Origin: Annona cherimola
Lineage: Eukaryota; Streptophyta; Magnoliopsida; Magnoliales; Annonaceae
Direction: 5' to 3'
Length of the DNA: 64,000 nucleotides
NCBI GenBank assembly: GCA_030490835.1
Contig: CM059975.1
Span: forward strand, 56,845,174 to 56,909,173
In this document: positions 22,016-33,942 of the stretch, one piece after another
How the letters are laid out: each line of letters opens with the position of its first letter
Numbering within the stretch: position 1 is the first letter of the stretch
Translations under genes and position numbers: made by a program
Notes under the pieces: model-generated
What the model was told of the DNA's origin: nothing
Databases searched by the model: none
The model's input: the letters and a program-made list of their open reading frames with translations, nothing else

Positions 22016-25000
22016 TGTAACTCCCTAGCCCGAGTGTCACAACCTTACCTCAAGATCGTTCGACTGGTAAACGTGATTAGGATTGTTGCCCTGTCAAACG
22101 GTGGGTTTTAATGAATATTTATCCAATTAATTATGTTTCCATAGGAGTTTAATTCCTCATATTTTCATTTCATGCATATCTGAATCATTTCCATCCCATA
22201 ATGTCATAACTAAACATGATTTTCATAACATATTTCAAACCATCTCATAAATTAGATGTCACTGCATGTATCATCATAGATGTCAACATAAATCATCAAC
22301 GTAAATTTACAATCATTCAATATAAGTTTTTCATAAACATGAAACTTATAATGTCTTTCCATTTCTTCAATGGATGGCTCCTACTCCTTTGCCAGGTCTC
22401 ATCTTTCACCTGTCTATGGGTTTGGAAAACGAAAACGTGAGTCGAAACTCAATAACCAAGCTTATATTTTACAGGCAATTCATTTTGAAGGCATATTTAT
22501 TTAAAAGCATTTTTCCTCCCTTCAGTAGAGACACTTATCAAGTGATCAACTACCTGTAGAGCAAAACCTTTTTATAAATCATTCAAACACTTTTCATAAA
22601 CATTTCGTAAATATTGGATGTGCAAATTCATCATTTCCATTGATGACGTTATCCTTCATGTGACAGTACGCTAGCATGGGGAACCCTCTTTCATGACATG
22701 ATCCTTTCCATCCTTGGCGCCGGACCTTCCGACTTGGCAACGTCAAGGGGGACTCCTTGCCTACTTATTACCTTGACTAGCCTACCTCGCCGGTCCTTTC
22801 CGACTTGGCAACGTCAAGGGGGACTCCTTGTCCACTTACTACCTCGACTAGCCTACTTGATTTCCATTCCATGCATGACTTTTAGTCACCCCGGCATTAT
22901 ATACCCCCTTACACATGGAACTTGTCATTCTCATGTAGAGAATTCTTTGCACCATCCCTCTTTAAACACCATTCCAATGAAACATCGTATAAATTCATGT
23001 TTCATCACATTTCAAGCATAATTGCGAAACCATAAGCAATCATTTATTTCAATAGAAATAAATATTTCAATACACATATAAACAAGGAATGACCATCCTT
23101 AGATACCTTATAATGAAAACCAAAATCATTTAGAAAGCTGCTTGCTTACCTCGCTTGCTTAGCTTTCTGTTTCGATTATCCCTTTTCTCCCTTTGCCTAT
23201 ACATATAAGAATGATATAACATTCATATATTTTCTTTGTTTGCATTCAACTCAGTTTTCCAACCCATTTTCATTAACATACATGATTCCTTCGACTTCTC
23301 AAGTCGTTATGCCCGTATAGGACATACTTGTGCATTACATAGGCTAATACATAACATGTTTAATCCCATAAGTAGGGTAATCATGCAATCACTTAATAAT
23401 CATCTAATAATTATTATTTAATGGCTCATTACCTTCCTTAAGCCATTTTTCACTTATTTTCCAAAAGTCACACATCGTTGCTCATTTTAAGCACCCGTTG
23501 TTGCCTTAAGCCTCATTAATTAATCCCAAAATTTGAGATTAACATCATGTAATTCTAAACAGAAATATATTCACAAAATTAATCATATTTTCATGCATTT
23601 TTGCACCAAACCAAATTACATAGGTCATTTACCACTCATGCATTCTATCCTTTCACATATAGCCATTTAACAACACATATATGAGGCATCTCATAAAATT
23701 TCCCAAGTCAGAAATTTAATCCACATTTTAGTATGATAATTATCCTTAATTACCACTGTACTTAGGGTATTTTTATGGAATTTAAATCCACTAATCATAG
23801 GTTTCCAAAACAGCAACTTTGGAACCCATTTTTCGCCCATTTAACGTGTCTTTTGACACATAACCCTAAGCAGATTTATAAATCCTAATTTTCAGCAATT
23901 AAACCAAATTTTATTAACCCAAATTTAGGGTATTAACATATATATCAATTTGGGTCATTTCTACAAAGGTTTCATATTTCTTATTGACTTTTTTCTCCAA
24001 CTATCCACATATGCTGAAATCAGGCGTACTGAAATCTCAAAAAATTGAATTAATATAAAATAAAGTATTTTTGATCTGAAATTTATAAAATAACTTAATA
24101 ACTACATTAATTAACTAAAATAAATATTTTCAGTACAAAAAATTAATAATTTATATTTATTTTTGTATTTTTACCTTGCTGGCCAGCAACATCCATTTTC
24201 AGACAGCCTGAATCACGTTAATTATGGGATATATTTATCCCCATCAAAACCTAATTTTTATTTTATTAATATGATCCTCAATATGTCTTATATATCCTGT
24301 AAACCTTTTAGCCCAAAATTACTTGTATAAAAAGTATTAAAAAACCTTTGGTGCAGCTGATCCTGCCACCCTTGCAACCCTGTTTAGGTTTATTTTATCG
24401 GATTTTAATTTGCAACTGGATTATTATTTTAAGCTGAAAATTGGGTAGTTCTTAATAATCGTATCTTGATTCTTTCCAAAAAATTTCATACTAAAATTCA
24501 TCCATTTACTATTCCGTTCATATTTTTGTTTACAACATCATATAACTTCTAGATTTGAGGCATAAAATCAAGATAATCATATACTTACTTGATTAAATGG
24601 GTAATCCCACCTTTTCCCCTTTATTTTTCCTTGTTTTTCTTCCTTCTTGGCTAGGCTAGAACTGGAACATGAGCTGCTACCTCGGGGTGCAAGTTTCAGC
24701 ACTTAGAAAAATATTTTCCAACATCTCATTTCCGCATGACCGAGCATCCCCCTTATAGAGCTGGAATTTCCAGCTTTCCAAAAGGTTCATCTCATAATTT
24801 CATTCCACCGTTTCAAATTTTATCTCAATCCGATTTTCCTAACTCAAGTTATAGCCGTTTGAAGTTAACAGTTGGAATTGAGATATGATCAATAAATCAT
24901 TAAACCAATTTTATCAAGTATTTTCATAACCCAATAATACCATAATACCAAGCCCAACATCATCAACGTTCATCTCAAATTTTACTTGAATCCGCTTTAC

Positions 25001-25319
25001 AGGCGTTGAGTTATGAATTTTCTAGTGTTTTCCAACATAATTCCACAATTTCCATTTTAATCTCCATTAATTAAATCATGGAAATTAAACTAAACATTCA
25101 TGCCACATTAGCATGTTTTAATCCTCATTATGCCCCTTTATTCACCTTGACTCATATTGGGCTCCAGCGATTAAATTTTTAATCACCATTCTTAGTTGAA
25201 CCCTAATTGCAAAATATCATAAAATCCTAAAATCATCCAAAAATTCTATTTAATCATATATAAGTCACATGTATATATTCAATGCACACATTAAATCCTC
25301 CTTAGGTTGGGGTTTCACA
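22016..25319 (-). mobile_element. N1 3' LTR (left on the plus strand)
   Basis: It reads TGTAACTCCCTAGCCCG at the left, a changed form of the TGTGGCGCCCC seen at the right LTR, and ends GGGGTTTCACA at 25319. It holds 114 bases (23858-23971) missing from the other LTR and lacks 219 bases that the other has. Open frames at 22216-22440 and 22374-22559 recur at 26309-26533 and 26467-26652 only because the LTR is duplicated. Confidence 0.92.
22719..22860 (-). repeat. 71-bp tandem duplication with the CGTCAAGGGGGACTCC module
   Basis: TTCCGACTTGGCAACGTCAA starts at 22727 and again at 22798, period 71, with few differences. The right LTR has the same duplication near 26815-26950. S1 has a single copy in the other orientation (near 32515-32570). 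The duplication therefore predates N1 insertion, being in both LTRs. Confidence 0.85.
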
Positions 25320-25328
25320 AGCTTCCCC
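25320..25328 (-). other. N1 polypurine tract
   Basis: AGCTTCCCCCC on the plus strand is a purine run (GGGGGGAAGCT) on the minus strand, abutting the 3' LTR start. Just upstream on the minus strand is ATTTCGGGACGAAACC, like the ACGAAA-type end of gypsy pol. Confidence 0.85.
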
Positions 25329-26091
25329 CCTTATAACAGGTTTCGTCCCGAAATCGTCTCTTCTTTGAATAATTGATGTATTTCCTTTCTATTTCTTCCC
25401 TTAGTTCAAATAATCTTGCTTTCGAAGTATTGGTTCCATTGAACCTCAACATATTTAATTAACCATAGCTAACCTGAATATAAAAAAAATTTCACTTATA
25501 TTATTTTATCGATTTCCTCTACAGGTAGTGCAGCGTGGTTACATATTGGCAATTTATGATTAAATGATCATCATCAAAATCAAACTAAGTCATTGCCAAA
25601 CTTTCTAAAATTTAATCCATACTTGTAACCACATCATCCTCTTGCTCTTGTGACTCCATACCTATCATATCACATAGATATAGCTTATCATCTGTTCACA
25701 TAGATTTCATCTCATCTCATAGCTATCATCTCAATCACATACTTATCATCTTGTTACATAGACATATGATCTAATCTCATAAACAAAGCTATCATATCAC
25801 ATGCATACATTTTATGCATTCAAAATCCTTAGAGATAGTTATATCATCATAACTAACCATATCATGCTCATTATCAAAGCATCCACACATAAAACAAAGT
25901 CTTAGCATCTTAACATGCCAATTCACACAATCACAATCATGTGATATTATTCATCATAATAAATTTCATCAATATCATCATCATATATCATGCATCCTAT
26001 CATGATAATCACTTATGCATTCATCATAAAATCATGCATATCATATTTAATCATTACACTTAAACTTTTCCACGCCTATTTACCAGTCCAT
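25329..26091 (-). other. N1 non-coding interior
   Basis: About 760 bases, strongly AT-rich, with loose repeats of CATATCAT/ATCATAT type (25640-26060). No open frame over about 60 codons and no zinc-finger, protease or RT motif in any frame. It may only space the cis signals, or hold a packaging signal, which is inference. Confidence 0.7.
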
Positions 26092-26103
26092 GCTCTGATA
26101 CCA
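26092..26103 (-). other. N1 primer-binding site
   Basis: The plus strand GCTCTGATACCA is TGGTATCAGAGC on the minus strand, an exact match to the common initiator-Met tRNA site, five bases from the 5' LTR end. Confidence 0.92.
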
Positions 26104-26108
26104 ACTTC

Positions 26109-29100
26109 TGTGGCGCCCCAGCCCGAGTGTCACAACCTTACCTCAAAATCGTTCGACTGGTAAACATGATCAGGATTGTTGCCCAGTCACACGGCGGATT
26201 TTAACGGATATTTATCCAATTAATTATGTTTCCATAGGAGTTTAATTCCTCATATTTTCATTTCATGCATATCTGAATCATTTCCATCCAATAATGTCAT
26301 AACTAGACATGATTTTCATAACATATTTCAAACCATCTCATAAATTAGATGTCACTGCATGTATCATCATAGATGTCAACATAAATCATCAGCGTAAATT
26401 TACAATCATTCAATATAAGTTTTTCATAAACATGAAACTTATAATGTCTTTCCATTTCTTCAATGGATGGCTCCTACTCCTTTGCCAGGTCTCATCTTTC
26501 ACCTGTCTATGGGTTTGGAAAACAAAAACGTGAGTCGAAACTCAATAAGCAAGCTTATATTTTACAGGCAATTCATTTTGAAGACATATTTATTTAAAAG
26601 CATTTTTCCTCCCTTCAGTAGAGACACTTATCAAGTGATCAACTACCTGTAGAGCAAAACCTTTTTATAAATCATTCAAACACTTTTCATAAACATTTCG
26701 TAAATATTGGATATGCAAATTCATCATTTCCATTGATGACGTTATCCTTCATGTGACAGTACGCTAGCATGGGGAACCCTCTTTCATGACATGATCCTTT
26801 CCATCCTTGGCGCCGGACCTTCTGACTTGGCAACGTCAAGGGGGACTCCTTGCCTACTTATTACCTTGACTAGCCTACCTCGCCGGTCCTTTCCGACTTG
26901 GCAACGTCAAGGGGGACTCCTTGTCCACTTACTACCTTGACTAGCCTACTTGATTTTCATTCCATGCATAACTTTTAGTCACCCCGGCATTATATACCCC
27001 CTTACACATGGAACTTTTCATTCTCATGCAGAGAATTCTTTGCACCATCCCTCTTTAAACACCATTTCAATGAAACATCGTATAAATTCATGTTTCATCA
27101 CATTTCAAGCATAATTGCGAAACCATAAGCAATCATTTATTTCAATAGAAATAAACATTTCAATAGAAATATAAACAAGGAATGACCATCCATAAATACC
27201 TTGTAATGAAAACCAAAACATTTAGAAAGCTGCTTGCTTAGCTTTCCGTTTTGCTTATCCCTTTGCCTTTGCCTATACATATAAGAATGATATAACATTC
27301 GTATATTTCCTTTGCTTGCATTCAACTCAGTTTTCCAACTCATTTTCATTAACATACATGATTCCTTCGACTTCTCAAGTCGTTATGCCCGTATAGGACA
27401 TACTTGTGCATTACATAGGCTAATACATAACATGTTTAATCCCATAAGTAGGGTAATCATGCAATCACTTAATAATCATCCAATAATTATTATTCAATAA
27501 CTCATTACCTTCCTTAAGCCATTTTCACTTATTTTTTAAAATTCACACATCGTTGCTCATTTTAAGCACCCGTTGTTGCCTTAAGGCTCATTAATTAATT
27601 CCAAAATTTGAGATTAACATCATGCAATTCTAAACAGAAATATATTCACAAAATTTATCATATTTTCATGCATTTTTGCACAAAACCAAATTACATACGT
27701 CATTTACCACTCATTTATGTCTATCCTTTCACATATAGCTATTTAACAACACAGATATGAGACATTTCATAAAATTTCCCAAGTCAGCAATTTAATCCAA
27801 ATTTCAGCATGATAATTATCCTTAATTACCACTGTACTTAGGGTATTTTTATGGAATTTAAATCCACTAATCATAGATTTTCAAAACAGCAATTTTGGAA
27901 CCCATTTTTCACCCATTTAACGTGTCTTTTGACTCATATTTCTTATTGATTGTTTTCTCCAAGTATCCACATATGCTGAAATCAGGCGTACTGAAATCTA
28001 CAAAAATTGAATTAATATAAAATCAAGTATTTTTGATCTGAAATTTATAAAATAACTTAATAACTACATTAATTAACCAAAATAAATTTTTCAGCACAAA
28101 AAATTAAGCATTTATATTTATTTTGGTATTTTTACGTTGCTGGATAGCAACATCCATTTTCAGACAGCCTGAATCATGTTAATTATGGGATATATTTATA
28201 CCATTAAAAACCTAATTTTTATTTTATTTTTATGATCCTCAATATGTCTTATATATCCTGTAAAATGTTCAGCCAAAAATGACATGTATAAAAATTATTA
28301 AAAATATTTTGGTGCAGCTGATCCTGCCACCCTTGCAACCCTGTTCAGGTTGCTTTTCTTGGATTTTTAATTTGCAACAAAATTATTCTTTTAAGCTGAA
28401 AATTGGGTAATTCTTTAATAATCCCATCATGATTCTTTTAAAAATATTTCTTGCTAAAATTAATCTATTTACTATTCCGTTCATATTTTAGTTTACAACA
28501 TCATATATGTTCCAGATTTGAGGCATAAAATCAAGATAATCATATACTTACTTGATTAAATGGGTAATCCATCATTTTTCCCTTTCTTTTTCCTTCCTTT
28601 TCTTCCTTCTTAGCTGGGCTAGAGCTGGAACATGAGCTGCTACCTTGGGGTGCAAGTTTCAGCACTTAGAAAAATATTTTCCAATATCTCATTTCCACAT
28701 GACCGAGCATCCCCCTTATAGAGTTGGAATTTCCAGCTATGGGCCCCACTTGTTGCTGCATTTTCCACAACCATTGAATGCCCTCTTATCCTCTTATGTG
28801 CTGGTGAACTCACAGCCAAGTAAATTCACTTTTTACCATTTTTCAAAAATCTAAAAATCTGTTTTAATCACAACCGTCCACCTGTCTAGAAATCACGTCC
28901 ATTGTTGCTGTCCATTTGCATATTTTTTTCCCCAACATGATTTTCTTAATCTAAAACTTCCAAAAGGTGCATCTCATAATTTCATTCCACTGTTTCAAAT
29001 TTCATCTCAATCCGATTTTCCTAGCTCAAGTTATAGCTGTTAGAAGTTAACGATTGGAATTGAGATATCATCAATAAATCATTAAACCAATTTCATCAAG

Positions 29101-29489
29101 GATTTTCATAACCCAATAATTCCATAATACTAAGCCCAACATCATCAACTTTCATCTCAAATTTTACTTGAATCCTCCTTACAGGCGTTTAGTTATGAAT
29201 TTTCTAGTGTTTTCCAACATAATTCCACAATTTCCATTATTTAAATCATGAAAATTAAACTAAATATTCATGCCACATTAGCATGTTTTAATCCTCATTA
29301 TTTACCTTTAGTCACCTTGACTCATATTGGGCTCCGGCGATTAAATTTTTAATCATCATTCTTAGTTGAACCCTAATTGCAAAATATCATAAAATCCTAA
29401 AATCATTCAAAAATTCCATTTAATCATATATAAGTCACATGTACATGTTCAATGCACACATTAAATCCTCCTTAGATTGGGGTTTCACA
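26109..29489 (-). mobile_element. N1 5' LTR (right on the plus strand)
   Basis: It starts TGTGGCGCCCCAGCC and ends TTGGGGTTTCACA at 29489. It keeps 219 bases (28739-28957) absent from the other LTR and lacks the 114 bases at 23858-23971. The open frame at 28645-28854 lies across the extra 219 bases and is not convincing. Confidence 0.92.
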
Positions 29490-29494
29490 AGTGT
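29490..29494. repeat. Target-site duplication of N1, right copy (AGTGT)
   Basis: Identical to 22011-22015. S1 resumes at 29495 with GCCATGAAAAATTAATT. Confidence 0.92.
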
Positions 29495-32400
29495 GCCATG
29501 AAAAATTAATTAATTTTTATAATGTGATTAATGGAAATTAGGAGGCTAATTATAGAGCCAAGTTGGAAAATGTTGGAAAATTCATAATTTGACGCCCATA
29601 AGGCGGATTAAGATAAAAATTGAGATGGAAGCACATAATTTCATGCTTAATCACATGGAAAAGTTGAATTATGAAAATTTTGATGATAATTGATCATCAC
29701 CATCCAAAATTTAGAGATAACTTCAATTGATCATAACTTGAGCTAGAAAAGTTGGATTGAGGTGAAATTTGAAATGGATGGTTAAAATTATGAGATCAAG
29801 GTTATGGAAGGATTTGATCATGAAAATTATGATGGGATTAGGCTTGCACGAAATTTGGATCAATGCTTTTGACTTTTTACACAAAAAAGTGATTAACATT
29901 TTTGTTAAAAATAAGTAAAATAATCAAATGAATAAAAATGAAATTGAGGTGCCAAAAGGAGGTTAATTGTAGGGTATTTTATGAATTATTAAAAATAGGA
30001 AAATCCCTGCAATTATCCCATGAATAAATGCAGAATTAAAGGGCTAATATGCTAGCTTAGGAGAGAATAGGTTGGGTAGCACACATGGACGTCCAAACAG
30101 CCCCTAAAATTGATTTTTGTTAATTTTTTTAATAAAATATATGCCAAAGTCAGCTATGGATTAAGTGGATTAAATGTGCATTAAATTAGAGTGGAAATTC
30201 ATGGTTAAAAGCACCAAATCAGGACCATTGAGCTGTGATCAATTAATGGACAGCAAGGGTGCATGTAAGAGATGGGGACGGTTGTGGCAACTTTTGGAAT
30301 TTTTGTAATTTTTTAATTATGCTCAATTGATCCCCAATTGACCTAAATTACTAGGTGATTAATTTATCATTAAATTAAAGCTGAAAAATGGTGGAAAAAA
30401 ATGCAAAAAGGGCTGCTGCATTTGATGTGAATATGGACAGCAAAAAGGGAGCAGCAATGTGGACCGTCCAAACAACTAGCAATTTGATTTTTTTAAAATT
30501 TTTTAAAAATGCTAAATATGTGCCTAAGTAATCTACATATTAGGGTGCATAAATATCCATGAAAAAAGGCTGCAAATTCGTGGAAAAAAATGGCAAATAG
30601 CAGCTGAAATGGACGTTGCATTTTGTGGACAGATTTTGTCCATTAATGACATGGATTTTGATGGATTTTTCAAAAATAATTATCTAATTTATTTGGATGA
30701 TATTTTTCCATGTAAGAAAGGGGATAAACATGTATTAAAATATCTCCAAATGATGTGGCAAATGGGGCCCACAAGCTGTAAAATCCAGCTCTACTTAATA
30801 GAAATATTCTAAGGAGAAAACCCCTTAGCCAGCAATGGTTCACGACCCATTTTTCCAGCAGCTTGAGAGCAAGAAAAGGGGAGGAAAATAAGGAGAAAAA
30901 GGAGAAAGAAAGGAGGAGAACCAAGCTTGGATAGCTTGAATTAAGGTTGACAAAAGCCAAGTAAGTATATATGATGTGTTAGACCCTTTCATTCTAAGTT
31001 TTCTACCCCAAGCTTTTGGATATGAATATGATTCATAAAGGATCCTTGAATGGTGATTTATAATGCCATTTATTTGAATATTAAATGAGTATTAGCTAGT
31101 ATTAATGAATCTTGATGATTTAAGTAGTTGAAATGGAAATTAGATGCAAATATAGGAGCAAAATGTAGAAGAAATGAGATAGAAATCCAAAATATGAACA
31201 AAATAGTAAATGAATAATTTTTAGCATGAAAATTTGTTTGCGAACTTATAATAGGGTGATTAAGGAACTACCCAATTTTCAGATCAAAAGGGTAGGCATG
31301 TTGGAAATTAAAAATCTGAGAAAATCAACCTGAACAGGGTTGAACGGGTGTCAGGATCAGCTGCACCAAATGATTTTTAATATTTTTAGACAAGGTATTT
31401 TGAGCTGAAAATTTTATATTATGTGAAAGAAATCATAAATACCACTCTATTAAAATAAAAATTATTTTTGAAAGATATAAATATACCTAATAATTAACAT
31501 GATTAGAGCTGTCTGAAAATTGGTGCTTCTGTCCAGCAGAGTAAAAATACCAAAATAAATATAAATAATTCATATGTTGTACTAAAAATATTTATTTTGG
31601 TTATATCATGTAGTTATTAAGGTATTATAGAAATTTCGGATTTAAATTCCTCGTATTGATTATGATGCAAAAATTAGAGAGATCAGTGCGTCTGATTTCA
31701 GCATTATGGACAGATTGAGTAATAAATCAAAGTAAATGTTAAATTCCAGATTTTTGGGATGAAATTTAAATTATAATGAGATATAGACAAGTATAATAAG
31801 TGATTATGAGGGTTTAATCTATTAGATGTGGATTTTAGAAACGATGGAACTTAGGGTTATGTATATAACCCGATTTTCATGTTTTTATGATATGTATGAA
31901 ACATGAATTATGTTAATGTTTTATGGATGCTTTAGAGGGTAAAATACCCTAAGTTAATGATGCATGGGACGTTCAACATAGGGTAGAAAGGATTAACACA
32001 AATCTGATTTTTGGGGACCCATGATGTGAACGTCTAAAGGGGGGGGGAAGATGTGCATGTACACTCGACTTGGAATTCAAGTAGGTTATAAATATGTATG
32101 AGAATGGGTTGGAAAACTAAGTTGAATACAATCCAATTAAATTTACATTAATGTTATGCCATTCTTACATATATAGGCAAAGGCAAAAAAAAAGATAGAT
32201 CCGGAAAGCTCACGTGACCAAGGTAAGCAAGCAGCTTTCTAAATGATTTTGGTTTTCATTACAAGGTATTTAAGGATAGCCATTCCTTTAACTCAATGTG
32301 TTATGAAATGTTAATTCAATTATGATAATGAATTGCTTACTGTTTCACAATTATTCATGAAAAATGATGAAGTATGGATTTATACGATGTTTCTTTGAAA

Positions 32401-33367
32401 CAATGTTTAAAAGGGATGGTGTAAAGAATTCTCTACATGAGAATAATAAGTTCCACGTGTAAGAGGTATATAATGTTGGGGTTACAATGGAAATCAAGCA
32501 GACTAGTCGAGGTAGTAAGTGGACAAGGAGTTCCCCTTGACGTTGCCAAGTCGGAAGGTCCGACTCCAAGGATGGAAAGGATCATTTCATGAAAGAATGG
32601 TCCCCAAGCTAGCATACCCTCACATGAAGGATAAGGTCATGAATGAAAATGATGCATTTGCACATCCCATGTTTATGAAAGGTTTATGAAATGATTTCTG
32701 CTCCGCAGGTAGTTGATCACTTGTTAAGTGTCTCCTACCGAATGGAGAGAATTGCTTTTGAACAATGTTGCCTTTGAAATGATTTACGTTGAAAAATATA
32801 TACCTTGCTTATTGAGTTTTCAACTCACGTTTTGTTTTCCAAACCCATAGACAAGTGAAGGAACGAAGATGTCAAAGGAGCATGAATTAGAGCATTGAAG
32901 AATGGGAAACTTTATGGTCGTTTATATATGACACTTATGACAAATGGTTGTAAAATGGCTTGGTATTTGATATCTTGATGAACATATGTGATTTATGTTA
33001 TGACTTATGTTTTATGAACAAGTGTCAATGAATGATGAGTACGTTATGATTTTCTACGATTATATATGTATGTTTGATGCCTATGGATTGGCGAAAATTT
33101 TTTATGGATAAATGCTAAAGCATAAATATCATGATATGATTAAGTATGAAGGTTATGGGATGACATGTGAAATTTTCAAATAGTATAATGGCCTAAAAAG
33201 GAATTTGATTGAAATTGAATGTATAAATGATATAAAATCCTAAGGAGTTAAGATTAAGTGGATAAATATCCAATAAGCCCGCCGTGTGACAGGGCAACAA
33301 TCCTGATCACGTTTACCAGTTAATAGATCTTGAGGTAAGGATGTGACGCTCGGGCTGGGGCGCCACA

Positions 33368-33372
33368 GATGA
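33368..33372. repeat. Target-site duplication of S1, right copy (GATGA)
   Basis: Identical to 21792-21796. Confidence 0.9.
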
Positions 33373-33907
33373 TGATGTAATTAACACATTGACTTTTGAC
33401 CATCCAAAGTGGATTTGACATAAATGAGATGTAAAAGTCAACTTTGACTTTGGAACCCACTTTTGAGGTATCAAGATGGGGTTGGTTGGAACAAGATTAG
33501 GACAATCTAAGTAAAAGTGAAAAATTAATTAAAGGAGCAGCCCTTGAAAGTGTCCAAGTATGGGAATTTAGGGTATTTTGATTAAATCAAAAAATGAAAA
33601 ATGCATGATAAATATGGCTAAGAATGGGACACATAGATGGCTCAAAGTGGGTAGCAATAAAGGATAATAAATGGCTAGGATGAATGCAGCAATTAATTAG
33701 GATAAAAATTATTTTAAATCATGAATAATGAGGTGGCATCAAGAGGGTTAGACAACACCCTATAAATAAGAAATGGGCAGCCACTAGATGAATGTTTTTT
33801 TGAGCATAAAGAGAGAGAGAGAGAGAACTTAGAAAAAAAAGAAAAAAATGGCGGCAGTAGTGGCGGACGTCCCAAGCAAGCAAGGAAGAAAGGAAGAGAG
33901 AAAGTGA

Positions 33908-33942
33908 GAAAGAAAAGAAAAGAAAAGAAAAGAAAAGAAATC
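33908..33942 (+). repeat. (AAAGA)n microsatellite
   Basis: About six near-perfect AAAGA/AAAAG units inside the purine-rich block of the E1 3' LTR; a (GA)n run lies at about 33812-33827. Confidence 0.85.

Larger units (their letters stand above)
22016..29489 (-). mobile_element. N1: complete non-coding long-LTR element on the minus strand (7474 bp)
   Basis: Two LTRs of 3304 and 3381 bp flank an interior of only 789 bp. On the minus strand the 5' LTR is 29489-26109, then the primer-binding site (26103-26092), the interior, the polypurine tract at 25328-25320 and the 3' LTR 25319-22016. Exact 5-bp duplications AGTGT bound it. The interior carries no gag, protease or RT, so every enzyme for mobility must have come from elsewhere. 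This is a LARD/TRIM-like design: full cis signals and no protein. The LTRs differ by two large reciprocal indels plus scattered changes. Confidence 0.93.
21797..33367 (+). mobile_element. S1: solo long LTR (4092 bp without nested N1)
   Basis: It starts TGTGAAACCC and ends GGCTGGGGCGCCACA, with an exact 5-bp duplication GATGA outside. Its pieces are 21797-22015 and 29490 (or 29495)-33367, split by N1. No primer-binding site or interior exists, so it arose by LTR-LTR recombination. It is the shorter LTR type, with the AAGTCGGAAGGTCCGACTCC module near 32548-32567. It holds no gene; the open frames at 30609-30812, 30670-30960 and 32351-32615 are LTR sequence. The zone 30400-30960 has several mutually similar AATGGACAGCA-like blocks. 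Confidence 0.92.

Noticed and set aside
22216..26652. Pairs of near-identical small proteins (22216-22440 with 26309-26533; 22374-22559 with 26467-26652)
   Set aside because: They are the same LTR position in the two LTRs of N1, on the strand opposite to the element. Repetition here is not evidence for a gene.
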